A stretch of DNA of 64,000 bases from DASQPR01 sp963836785 (GTDB lineage Bacteria > Actinomycetota > Actinomycetes > Mycobacteriales > Micromonosporaceae): assembly GCA_963836785.1 (NCBI GenBank), contig CAWIKW010000001.1, forward strand, positions 806,001-870,000. The letters are read 5' to 3'. Under the pieces are notes generated by a model. That model was not told the origin of the DNA. It saw only the letters and a program-made list of their open reading frames with translations, and did not search any database. Both the position numbers and the translations under genes were made by a program. Numbering within the stretch: the stretch's first letter is position 1; every line of letters begins with the position of its first letter. This document shows positions 53,830-62,622 of the stretch, piece by piece.

Positions 53830-55679
53830 TCAGAACGCCTGGCTGGCGGTGTCAATGACCCGAGTTCCGCCAGACTGGTTTTGCGCTGAGTCTTGGGCAT
53901 GTTTGGCGCGAACTGCATCTATAACTACCGCCTGCAGAGCGTCTTGACGGGCGCCATCGAGGTACCTCGCGGTCCACGTGCCTGGCGCCTCGATCATTGC
54001 GATTATTCCGGCGATATCTCCACCAAAGCACTCTGGTGCACCCCGAGCAATCTGTGTCACGGTCGCCTGGGTCAGACGGTCTGCCTTAGCGAGCAAGCGC
54101 ATAGCTTCGACTCGCGCCAGCCAATTCGAGGCGTCGGACGCGGCAACGCGCTCGGCCTCGGCCATCACCGTTCTGTGAACCAGATCGCTACGCCGACTGA
54201 GAACGCGGTAAACCCACGCCCGCTCCCAGTCGAGCAGATGTTTCTTGGTGGTCAGTGCGTACTGACAGGCGGCAATGACCTTCTCGGGCTCAGTTGAGAT
54301 CAGGGCGAGCATGTAGTTCGCCAGATCTTGTACTTCGTCCGGTCGTTTCACCAACAGTTCGCCGAGCCAGGGAAGGGCGGCTGGAGACTTGGCCCGCGCG
54401 AGCCGGCGAATACAGAACGTCAGACGGGCGTGGGCCAGCTTCGGGGGCAGCTGCTCCCGTGGGGTTGTACTCATGAGATCGGTCAACATCTCGACCACAA
54501 TCTCGATCGGTTTAGGCGTAAGAGATGGGGCAAGCGCGAGCAGCAATTCGGGAAGCTCGACGGTGTGGTGATAGAAGAACCGCCATTGCATATCCTCGTC
54601 GACGCCAGCGGCCTCGGCCGCCGCCGCCAGCTCCTCCTCCGTAGCTTCGATGAGGGCCCGCTCACGTGCGTCTTGCATGCGCTGGCGAAACAGGGCGGAT
54701 GCCCGATCGACATCATCTAGGACACGACTATATTGCGCGAGCGACTCGACGGAGAGCTTTCCAGCGCTCAAGAGTAAGCCGTGCCGTCTTAGTGCTTGTT
54801 CGAGTTCGAACACGGCCGCAAGAGCTGCCGGGTATGAGTTTGTCCAAATTCGATAATCGTCCCCATGCCGCCAAAACCGAAGGCCAGTGCGTTGCAGCGT
54901 GCTATCGACGGGTGCGAGATACACAGTCGCCAATGCGTCTGACGTCTCCACCCCTGTGGCAGGCCTCGGTTATTGTGCATAAGCTCGCCGAGATGTTCGT
55001 TGATTGCATTCCGCGTGCTGGCGGATACTCCCGCATCAGCCAGTATCAACAACAGCCTCTCGTGGTCAACCGACTCGTAGAAGCCTGCGACATCGGCTGA
55101 GACGACGTGCCCGCCACCCATCTCAACTGGTCCGCGTTCAAATTTGTCCCATGCCGGCTTCGACTCATTCGCCCTGGGCCAAATTAGACTTTCCTCGGAG
55201 ACGAGGTGTCGCGTGATCCTTGGACGTGCGATTTCTACGAGGGCCTCAAACACGACCCTATCTTTCAATGCAAGAATAGCGGCCGGACGGGTTGACAATT
55301 GGCGTTTCGGAACTGGAACCGACGCTGCGACTCCACATCGGTACTGACCAGTGGATGTACGCGCGTGAAGGCCCTCGGTGAATCGGGCTGCAATTCGACC
55401 GGCGACCTTGTCATCTTCTCGCGGAGGAAGCATATCGTTCGCACGTTCGACTCGCCCAAGCGCGGCTTTCAACTGGTCAACTGTGAGAGCGCGAACCCCG
55501 TCGATGATGGTCAACCTGTCTCCGTCCGTCACCAAGGTGCTAGTACCGATCCAAGCTCTGCCGTCGTCGGCTGACCGCGCCACCGTCGCTTGCGTTTGGC
55601 CCGCTGTCAAGCGGATCCGGGCAGCCGCAGCCCTCGACGGTTTCAGGGCCAGAGCTAGCGGAGCGTTGACCTCGGTCAA
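53830..55679 (-). pseudogene. Reverse transcriptase split by a -1 frameshift (defence-type RT with helical C-terminus)
   Basis: First frame (TTG 55679, or TTG 55514 behind GGAG): VPVPKRQLSTRPAAILALKDRVVFEALVE, then RT motifs VVSADVAGFYESVDHERLL and NNRGLPQG, ending in the wrong frame at 54789. The frame opening with the GTG at 54951 continues exactly: VETSDALATVYLAPVDSTL, active site FWRHGDDYRIW, LLLSAGKLSVES. The joint is the GGGG run at 54951-54954. A C-terminal region of about 290 residues is an all-alpha, HEAT-like repeat (e.g. PKPIEIVVEMLTDLMS). There is no group II intron maturase or intron RNA. Joined, it is about 560-616 aa. Listed as a pseudogene because the frame is broken, though recoding or base-call error is possible. 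Confidence 0.82.
54951..54954 (-). other. Frameshift point of the reverse transcriptase
   Basis: The codons read CCA CAG GGG TGG in the first frame. Slipping back one base on the G run gives GGG GTG GAG and restores LPQG-VETSD, the expected RT sequence. The run is G4 and is flanked by intact coding on both sides with no overlap lost. Confidence 0.8.
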
Positions 55680-56240
55680 TGCGAACTGTCCGATTCGCGG
55701 TCATGTTGCCACAGGTTGCGCCGACGGGTTGGACTGGGCCTCCGTCGTTGCTTGGTCGATCGCCCAGACGGCTGCTGAATGGCCGGACTCGATGACGCGA
55801 CGCGACCAACTCGCGAGCGCCAGGTCACAAATCCCGATTCGACGCAAGGAGCACGCCACGACAGTGCGAACAGCCGAGGCTTCAACGGGCACAAGTTGTT
55901 GCGCCCTGCGATCACACATACGAGGACGGCGCCACAGCCTGAGCGCTTGCGGAAGCCGCCACAGGACCTCTTGTGCCGTGCGACCCCGACCAGACTCTTG
56001 CTATCCTTGCGCAGCCGGCCGGAATGACATCACCGACCTCAACAACGCGCACCGAGCCGCGGCGACTTAACGGCTATGCGCGTGTCCGCCGTGGAACAGC
56101 TCGTGGGGAACGGGGCCGAACCGATGCCTGCATATGACAGGTCCAGTCAGGAAGCGTCCATTACGCATAGATGTCAAACCCAATCCGAGCAACTTGTTGA
56201 TGAGCAGTCCGACCTGATCGTCCTAAGAGGATCGCGATTC
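55680..56240 (-). other. Leader region between OLD-type gene and RT, possible ncRNA or small ORF
   Basis: 560 bp, or about 725 bp if the RT starts at 55514. In the RT's own frame a 72-codon ORF (55701-55919: MCDRRAQQLVPVEASAVRTV...) ends at a TGA eight codons before the TTG at 55679. No promoter or stable long stem was firmly identified. Several RT defence systems carry a non-coding RNA just upstream, so this spot deserves attention; that is inference. Confidence 0.35.
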
Positions 56241-57968
56241 CTACTGGTTAGCGGCGACGAACTCCCGAACCTCTCGCATGAGGTCGTGCGCCTCCTGGGA
56301 GGTCCTGAATAATTCCTGCTCAAGCACTTTCCGCAGCCACTCTTGCTTGTTCCCGGAGACATCCGAGTGGAAGCGTTCGAGTTCGCCCACGGGCAAAATA
56401 AACAGGCCGACCAACTTGCTAGCGGCCAGGATGCTGTTGAAGGCGGCCGTCGGGTCGCCGGTGTCGATGGCTCCCGCGCCCTTGCGCTTTATCTGCCTCC
56501 AGCCGGACTCGGACTTGATGAGTTCACCAATGCGGTCGAGCTCAGATTTAGCAAAGTGAGGATCGGCCGAGCCATCGAGGACGGCACGCATTTCCGTTCT
56601 AACCTTCGCTCTTTCCGGTGTTGCGCTGTGATTCTTTACGGAGCTCTCGAGCACGTTGTAGCTCGCCTGGATGGACGGAAAATTGCCGCCCATCGCCTCG
56701 AATAGGTCCTGGAACTTGGCTTTGTCGGCCAAGATATCGATGTCGGCGACGATTGCGGTCGGAACGGCAGCATCAAGTGCTTGGTGCGCCCGTTTGAACC
56801 GGTCCTTGCCGCCACATTGAGCAAACAATAGATCCGACGCATTGAGGCCGTCTGTGTCTTCAACGTGACCAAGGGTCGCCGAGTAGTACGTGCAATCCGA
56901 TTCAGCTTCGCAGACGACCACCCCCTTGTAGAAGATGCCGTCCATGATTTTCGAGTACCGTAATAGCGGGTCGCGATAGAGCGACTTAATTGAGTCGGGA
57001 TCTACCTGCGCGACGCGGTTCTCGTGGTCGCTTGGGCGGGTGAGTCGGACAACGGAGACATCAGCGTCATCCTTAGAAGCGTTTATGACGCCTTGCACAA
57101 AGTCGTCGCTGTGGGTGGCGACGATTACCTGCGGGCCGCCATCACGGCTCATCTCAGCAACGACTTCTCCTAGAAGCCGTGCTTGCGGCGGGTGCAGGAA
57201 AGTCTCCGGTTCATCGAGCAGCACAATGTCGTAGGTGCCAGTCGCGAGAGTCAGTATTGTTCCCATGAACGCCAGCATCCCCGAACCCTGTGCTGCGAGA
57301 AGCGGCAGTTTCATGACTTCGTCGAGATAGTTCGACTTGACACCCATTTGAGGCTCGTCGGCGGTCACTTCACCGATGTGCAGGTGGACGTTTGCCCCGG
57401 CGTGCCGGTTGACCAAGAGCCTCCTGCCAAAGGCTCGTTGCATATATATGTCGATTTTCTTCTCGAGTTCGCGATCCTCCCACAGCTGTTGCATTGGCGA
57501 GCGCGCAGGATTGGCCATCAGATCGGGAAGCCCCTGGCTCGCGAGTACGCCGCCACGTCCTTCCGGACCCATCAACAGCATCATGCTTCCCGCCAGCGCA
57601 CCAAACCTGTCGCTTCTTGACTGAAGGCCGACGACGACGCTTTGGGGTATAGCAGTGCCGTTGGGGAACACGAACGTTGGTTGATAGTACGTGCCCTGAG
57701 GAAAGATGCCAGGCGCGAAGAGCTTGGCTCGCTCATTGATCAACACCGTGAACTCGTCGGCGGCTGGCATTTGAACCACGACAGAGCTGACGGGGCCGAC
57801 GACTGGAAGCTGTTGCGTGCCAGGTTCGGTCGCAATCTCTCGGTGAATGCCAACGAGAATGGCGCTCTTTCCGACGTTGTTCGGTCCGACAATTAGAGTG
57901 ACGTGTTCGCTCGCGAGAATGGCCTGGCCGACCGTCGTCAGGTTGATGGTGTTCACCTTCGGGTTCAC
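56241..57968 (-). CDS. OLD-family ATPase with C-terminal TOPRIM nuclease domain
   Basis: 575 aa from the GTG at 57968 (GTG 57956 possible). ABC-type ATPase: Walker A LIVGPNNVGKSAILVGI near residue 25, and signature/Walker B region in LLAAQGSGMLAFMGTILTLATGTYDIVLLDEPETFLHPPQARLL with the switch His in VIVATHSDDFVQGV. TOPRIM domain: GVVVCEAESDCTYYSATL and PTAIVADIDILADK provide the acidic cluster. OLD proteins are nucleases used in phage exclusion, alone (class 1) or with a UvrD-like helicase (class 2, Gabija); no helicase is adjacent, so this looks like a stand-alone or RT-linked form. Same strand as RT and Mrr genes. Confidence 0.88.
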   Translation of the reverse strand: MNPKVNTINLTTVGQAILASEHVTLIVGPNNVGKSAILVGIHREIATEPGTQQLPVVGPVSSVVVQMPAADEFTVLINERAKLFAPGIFPQGTYYQPTFVFPNGTAIPQSVVVGLQSRSDRFGALAGSMMLLMGPEGRGGVLASQGLPDLMANPARSPMQQLWEDRELEKKIDIYMQRAFGRRLLVNRHAGANVHLHIGEVTADEPQMGVKSNYLDEVMKLPLLAAQGSGMLAFMGTILTLATGTYDIVLLDEPETFLHPPQARLLGEVVAEMSRDGGPQVIVATHSDDFVQGVINASKDDADVSVVRLTRPSDHENRVAQVDPDSIKSLYRDPLLRYSKIMDGIFYKGVVVCEAESDCTYYSATLGHVEDTDGLNASDLLFAQCGGKDRFKRAHQALDAAVPTAIVADIDILADKAKFQDLFEAMGGNFPSIQASYNVLESSVKNHSATPERAKVRTEMRAVLDGSADPHFAKSELDRIGELIKSESGWRQIKRKGAGAIDTGDPTAAFNSILAASKLVGLFILPVGELERFHSDVSGNKQEWLRKVLEQELFRTSQEAHDLMREVREFVAANQ

Positions 57969-58031
57969 CCTGAGGACTCTATAACCAAATATCCGAACGG
58001 CATTGACGCGTAGGCGTCACCGCTCGTACGC

Positions 58032-58322
58032 CTAGTTGAGCGTCAGTGGTCCCTGGACGCACGTGGGTGTGCGCCTGCCACTTGCACAGTCGGCATTTGT
58101 GTAGGCAGTCCAGTCCGACCGAAGGGCGGCGACGGGCTTACGGAGCAAGTCGGCGTACTGGCTGACCGTTGCTACCACCGAGTGCTGAGACGGCGTTGCG
58201 GTAAGGACGGTGGACGTGGGTGGGTCAGCCGGCGGGCTGGACGTGACGGCGGGGCGATGCGAGGCGCAGCCGGCCAGGAGCACGCAGAGTACCGCCGCGA
58301 TCGCGGCGACGGCAGCCTTCAC
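58032..58322 (-). CDS. Small putative lipoprotein
   Basis: 96 aa from a GTG at 58322 with GGAGAGGA upstream. Signal and lipobox: KAAVAAIAAVLCVLLAGCASH. The mature part is Ser/Thr/Pro-rich, then VATVSQYADLLRKPVAALRSDWTAY and two Cys (NADCASG, TPTCVQG). Function unknown. It may be a shortened relative of longer lipoproteins. Confidence 0.6.
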   Translation of the reverse strand: MKAAVAAIAAVLCVLLAGCASHRPAVTSSPPADPPTSTVLTATPSQHSVVATVSQYADLLRKPVAALRSDWTAYTNADCASGRRTPTCVQGPLTLN

Positions 58323-58616
58323 CCGGGTTCCTCTCCAGTCGTCGCGTTATTTGGCGACCGGACCGTACCAGTTGCCGCGCGCACTGTGCCGCCCCGTAAG
58401 TCACGATGTCCTGGTCACGTCAGGCGACCTTCGCATTACGAGATCAAGTAGGCGACCTCCGCAACTTGGATAAGTTCCGCTGGGGCTGCGCAAACACCTG
58501 CTGGCATCTCTCAGCATCGACGGTCGCAGTCCAACCTCTTGAGGACTGAACAAGGACCGCCGACGATTGGTGGACGCTGCCAGGTCGGTCAACGTCGGAC
58601 GAGCGCTTGTGCATCG
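58323..58616. other. Intergenic region, no gene seen
   Basis: About 290 bp upstream of the small lipoprotein gene; no ORF or structure recognised. Confidence 0.35.
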
Positions 58617-59366
58617 CTAACCGGTCTTGTTTGGGCGTATCCCGGGGCCGGAGACGAAGGCCAGGTGCAGGATGGCCATACCCCACGCACCGTCCGCGTG
58701 GATGTCTCGACCGTCGCCGAGGAACTGGTATCCGGTGAACTGGTGGGTGTGGGGATCAATGATGATCTCCTGGGTTCCGCCGGTGCCGGTAAACAGGAAG
58801 CCGGTGCCAGGCCGGTCGGCCACATCGGTGGCGTGTTCGTGAGCAGTGACCCCTGTGATCGCGCCGAGGGCGTGGTAGATGCGCGCGGCCGCCTCGGGCG
58901 GCATGAGGTAGCTCTGGAACAGTTCGCCGATCAGCTCAACTGCGTGTCCTGGGCGCCATGGGCGTGCTCTGGTGACGGGGGTTTTGCCCAGTAGGGCGAC
59001 GAGGGCGCGTGGCTTGCTGGGCAGCAAGCTCAGGGAGTCGTAGCTGATCGCTGGCTGAGTGATTGCCTTTGTCATGATTGTGCCGGAGGGGGTGACCGGC
59101 CACATCCATGCGCCGACCTCCAGCTGTCCGTCGATGTAGGCGCCGGCCGCGGTGTTGTCGGCGGTGGCCCAGCGTTCGACAGTCACCGGGCTGGCCGCGT
59201 TAGCCGGTGTGGCAACGACAACGGACTTCCGGTATATCCACTGGGATGCGGTGACGGCCGGGCCAGACAGCGCCGCCGCCGCGGCCCGACTGGCCAGTAT
59301 CTTCGCAGTCAGGCGTGGTGGCTTGCCGCTGGACGACGTTGAGCTTTCTGGCGAGAGGTCGTCCAT
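58617..59366 (-). CDS. CU044_5270-type protein, N-terminally truncated
   Basis: 249 aa. The phrases LTAKILASRAAAAALSGPAVTASQWIYRKSV, MPPEAAARIYHALGAITGVTAHEHATDVADRPGTGFLF and TQEIIIDPHTHQFTGYQFLG are characteristic of CU044_5270 proteins, which are membrane proteins encoded next to ECF sigma factors. Here the expected N-terminal cytosolic part and membrane helix are absent; the protein begins MDDLSPESSTSSSGKPPR. No sigma gene precedes it. It is probably a relic of a sigma/anti-sigma-like pair, although an intact short form cannot be excluded. Confidence 0.7.
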   Translation of the reverse strand: MDDLSPESSTSSSGKPPRLTAKILASRAAAAALSGPAVTASQWIYRKSVVVATPANAASPVTVERWATADNTAAGAYIDGQLEVGAWMWPVTPSGTIMTKAITQPAISYDSLSLLPSKPRALVALLGKTPVTRARPWRPGHAVELIGELFQSYLMPPEAAARIYHALGAITGVTAHEHATDVADRPGTGFLFTGTGGTQEIIIDPHTHQFTGYQFLGDGRDIHADGAWGMAILHLAFVSGPGIRPNKTG

Positions 59367-59959
59367 AGTGACTCCGGTGGCTGGGCCGTTTCCCGGAATG
59401 ATCGCATGTCATGCCCTGGCGTTCATGCATTGAATTTGCCGTGGTTCATCGTTGTCGACCCGACGCCGGGCCGTTGCTGCCAATTGCACACCGCTTCGCG
59501 TCCCCATGGTCCTGTGCACGTCGCGCGCGTAAACGTTTGGTGCACGCGTCGAGTGGTTCGCGTTCCGCTAATGTCGCGAGCATGCAGCCGCCGGCGCACA
59601 CGAGGTTCGTGCCCCGGTTGCGTGCGACCAATGTGTCCACCCGATCAGTGAACACACGCTGTGGGCACCTGACGAGACGTGCGGTGGCTGGATGCATTGC
59701 CGGGTCTCTGGGTGCGCTTCGTGCTGGCATGAATGGCCACGGCTCGATTCGTACAGAAGGAGGTAACCGCTACCCCTCGACCGACCAGCGGTTTAAGAGT
59801 CGTGGGCACGGTGCCAGTCAAAGGCTTGTAAGGCAGGTCAGCCGTAGGTCCGCTGCGGCCGGTGTCTGCCGATGTCGGTCGCCTTGGCTGTACGAATGGC
59901 TGTACGCGCCATATGGCCACGTCCGCTGGGGTGGTGTACGGCTGGCCTGATGTTGGGCG
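59367..59959. other. Gene-poor flank of the IS256-type element
   Basis: No coding frame recognised. It may contain the missing 5' part of the truncated CU044_5270 locus in decayed form, but nothing can be aligned by eye. Confidence 0.35.
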
Positions 59960-59969
59960 TGTCGTTTAC

Positions 59970-59993
59970 GTAGAGACGGTCACCGCGTAGATC
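59970..59993 (+). repeat. Left terminal inverted repeat of the IS256-type element
   Basis: Pairs imperfectly with 61297-61321 on the other strand (about 20 of 24 positions). Located 43 nt before the transposase start. Confidence 0.65.
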
Positions 59994-60035
59994 CTTTTTC
60001 AGACGACCAAGTCATGATCAAGGAGACCGAACGCG

Positions 60036-61286
60036 ATGACCGCACCCAAGAGTGTGACCGCTGCAAGCTTTCTACGCGAGCAACTGGACGCCGCGTCGCC
60101 GGATCTGTTGCGCGAGATGGTGAAGACGTTCGCGGACGCGTTGATGTCGGCCGAGGCCGACGCCGTCTGCGGCGCCCCGTACGGCACCCGCAGTGAGGAG
60201 CGTGTGAACTCCCGTAATGGTTACCGGGCAAGGGAATGGGACACCCGAGCCGGCACGGTGGAGCTGGCGATCCCGAAGCTGCGGCAAGGGTCCTATTTCC
60301 CGGATTGGCTGCTGGCGCATCGACGCCGCGCGGAGCAGGCCCTGGTGTCCGTGGTGGCCACGAGTTACCTGTTGGGGGTGTCGACGCGGCGGGTGGAGAA
60401 GCTCGTTGAACAGCTCGGCGTCGCCTCGTTGTCCAAGTCGCAGGTGTCGGAGATGGCCGCGCATCTCGACGCGCAGGTGGAGGCGTTCCGCAACCGACCG
60501 CTGGATGCCGGCCCGTACACGTTCGTGTGGTGTGACGCGCTTTCCATCAAGGTCCGTGAGGGCGGCCGGACCGTCAACGTGCATGCCCTGGTCGCGGTCG
60601 GTGTCAACGTCGACGGTGGCCGGGAGGTCCTCGGCCTGGATGTCGCCTCGACCGAGGACGGCGCCGGCTGGCTGGCCTTCCTGCGCTCGTTGACGCGCCC
60701 GCGGCCTGTCCGGGGTGCGGCTGGTGGTCTCCGACGCCCACGGCGGTCTGGTCGACGCGATCGGCGCCACCCTGCGCGGCACGGCGTGGCAACGATGCCG
60801 CACCCACTACCTGCGCAACCTGCTGACGAAGGTGCCGAAATCGGCGCAGCCGTGGGTGGCGACCATGGTCCGCACGGTCTTCGACCAACCCGACGCCGCG
60901 TCGGTGGCCGACCAGTTCGACCGGGTCGTGGAGGCGATCGAGGCCCGGTTCCCTGACGCGGCAACACATCTCGACGACGCCCGAGACGACCTGCTCGCGT
61001 TCGCAGCTTCCCGCACGAGATCTGGCGCCAGATCTGGTCCAACAACCCGCAAGAACGCCTCAACAAGGAGATCCGCCGCCGCACCGACGTCGTCGGGATC
61101 TTCCCGAACCGCGCCGCGATGATCCGACTCGTCGGCGCCGTACTGGCCGAGCAGACCGACGAATGGACCGAACAACGCCGCTACATGGGCCTAGAGATCC
61201 TCGCCAAGGCCCGACTCACCCTCGTCAACACCGACACCGACCAGACCCACCCGACCACACCCGACCCCGCGGCGATCGCCGCGTAA
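60036..61286 (+). pseudogene. IS256-family transposase with two compensating frameshifts
   Basis: The first frame (60036 to about 60700) covers the N-terminus and DDE Asp1 (YTFVWCDALSIKVREGG). Near 60700 the reading moves to another frame, with Asp2 in RLVVSDAHGGLVDAI and the zinc-like RTHYLRNLL. Near 61010 it returns to the first frame: FPHEIWRQIWSNNPQERLNKEIRRRTDVVGIFPNR with the catalytic Glu, ending TAA at 61284. All three DDE residues persist. As written the gene is broken, unless base calls are wrong. Confidence 0.88.
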
Positions 61287-61296
61287 CATCAACCCA

Positions 61297-61321
61297 GATC
61301 TCCACGGTGATCGTCTTCTAC
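61297..61321 (-). repeat. Right terminal inverted repeat of the IS256-type element
   Basis: Complement of the left repeat with a few mismatches; begins 10 nt after the transposase stop. Confidence 0.65.
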
Positions 61322-61330
61322 ACCACTCCC

Positions 61331-61653
61331 GTGGACGTGGCCCGCGGTTTAGGAATTGTCGATCACTGGTCAGTGGCGATCTGCCTACCTGCTCCTCGTG
61401 CTGATCACGGACTGTCCGCCACTGTCGACGTTGGCCGTGGGTAACAGAGGCTGACCGCCGCATCGGGCACGCAGCCGGCATGCCGTGGTCCATTCGGTAA
61501 TCCGCCCGCCATTCTGAGCACTTTCGTAGACGTGGCCGCGAGGTCAATTGTCGTGGGCTTCCGTCGTCCCTGCGCGTCAGCGGCGTACTCATCGGGCGCT
61601 TGAGGCAGACATGTTGTTTTAGGTCCGCGGCGGCGGATATCGATCGGCGGTCA
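61331..61653. other. Intergenic region, no gene seen
   Basis: About 320 bp to the right of the insertion element; no ORF, RNA or repeat recognised. Confidence 0.35.
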
Positions 61654-62043
61654 TCACATTGGATAGTCCATGACTGCGGGTGTGATGAAGTCGACGCCGG
61701 GCGTGCGTCGTAGGGCGTCGAGCTGGTCGGCGGTGAGCGTGGCGGTGATCCACATTCCCGTGATTTCTACGTCTGCCGTGCGCAGATCAACACTTGCGAT
61801 GACGGTGGCGGGCGCGACGCCGCGCTGGACCTTGACCGTGTAGCGGTCAAGTACGTCGGGCTTCTGGTCGGCGTAGTGCAGAGGGGCCAAGCAGTCGGGG
61901 TTTTCCTCCACACCGGTGACAAGGGGATGGCTTTCAGCGGCGAGGCGCTGTGCGTCGGACAGCCTCGCCGTGAAACCCCTCGAGCCGGCTCGGAGGATCT
62001 CCGCCGTTCCGATTGTCAGATCGGTCAAGAGTTCCGCTGGCAC
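61654..62043 (-). CDS. Hypothetical protein with inhibitor-I9-like region
   Basis: 129 aa. The second half (RYTVKVQRGVAPATVIASVDL, then WITATLTADQLDALRRTPGVDFITPAV) follows the pattern of subtilase I9 propeptides (beta strand, helix, strand, then TAxQLxxLRxxPGVxxI). No signal peptide and no protease domain follow. It could be a free-standing protease inhibitor or a chance resemblance; confidence in the gene itself is moderate. Confidence 0.5.
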   Translation of the reverse strand: MPAELLTDLTIGTAEILRAGSRGFTARLSDAQRLAAESHPLVTGVEENPDCLAPLHYADQKPDVLDRYTVKVQRGVAPATVIASVDLRTADVEITGMWITATLTADQLDALRRTPGVDFITPAVMDYPM

Positions 62044-62246
62044 GGTCTCATAAAGACTCGGTCGGCCATATCGGACAAAGACTGGGCGTGGCTCTCGGCT
62101 GTCGGTGATGTGTTCTCCTTCCAGACCGTTTGCGCGATCTTTATGCGACCGGGTTGCCGATCGCGGTGGTAACGGCCGGTCTGGCTTGGTGGACCCGTGC
62201 CGTCCGCTACGGGCGACCGCCTAGTTGGGGTCCTCATGGGCCGGGT

Positions 62247-62453
62247 CTAGGACAGCAAGAGCAGAACCAGTGCGAACGCGGCGCAGGCCGCCAGGATCAC
62301 CGAACCGAATAGAAGCATTCCCCACGCGGGGATTCTTACAGGCGGGCCTTTCATCTTTGGGGCATGGGGATCGTACAATGGCCAAACTCCACTCGACTGG
62401 GGCCGGCCGCTTTCGATATTGGTCTTGGTAAACAGATCTCTTATACGACTCAT
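62247..62453 (-). CDS. Small tail-anchored membrane protein
   Basis: 68 aa from the ATG at 62453 (MSRIRDLFTKTNIESG). A polar N-terminus with a Pro-rich stretch (PLYDPHAPKMKGPPVRIPAWG) ends in one membrane helix (MLLFGSVILAACAAFALVLL). Composition and topology suggest a real gene; no family recognised. Confidence 0.5.
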   Translation of the reverse strand: MSRIRDLFTKTNIESGRPQSSGVWPLYDPHAPKMKGPPVRIPAWGMLLFGSVILAACAAFALVLLLLS

Positions 62454-62622
62454 CCCGTTATCCCTCATCTCGGACGTCTCGTGGCAGCGCCACGTTCGAT
62501 CGCGAAACCGCAGAAACCACGATACTGATCGGCGCCATCTCGGCTGGTCCGCGGCGAGTTCCCGCCCACATTCCCGGACGCTTGTGCACGGCGGCGATGA
62601 GTTCGTCGGTAGTGGTCAAACA

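Larger units (their letters stand above)
59960..61330 (+). mobile_element. IS256-family (Mutator-type) insertion sequence, degenerate
   Basis: About 1.35 kb. Imperfect terminal inverted repeats lie at about 59970-59993 and 61297-61321 (sharing GTAGA-GACG-TCACCG-AGATC blocks). Exact outer ends and target duplication could not be fixed. It carries one transposase gene with two frameshifts. Confidence 0.75.

Noticed and set aside
53830..55679. RT as part of a group II intron
   Set aside because: No intron domain V/VI-like structure and no maturase or endonuclease domain; the C-terminus is helical-repeat-like and the gene sits among defence genes.
55378..56070. A 230-codon + strand frame opposite the RT start
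   Set aside because: Low-complexity Arg/Ser/Ala translation and antisense to RT coding; no RBS or family.
59797..59850. A second tRNA-like stretch (minus strand CTGCCTTACAAG and GTGCCCAC)
   Set aside because: No T-arm and no matching acceptor strand; resemblance to the site at 50332 is limited to short words.
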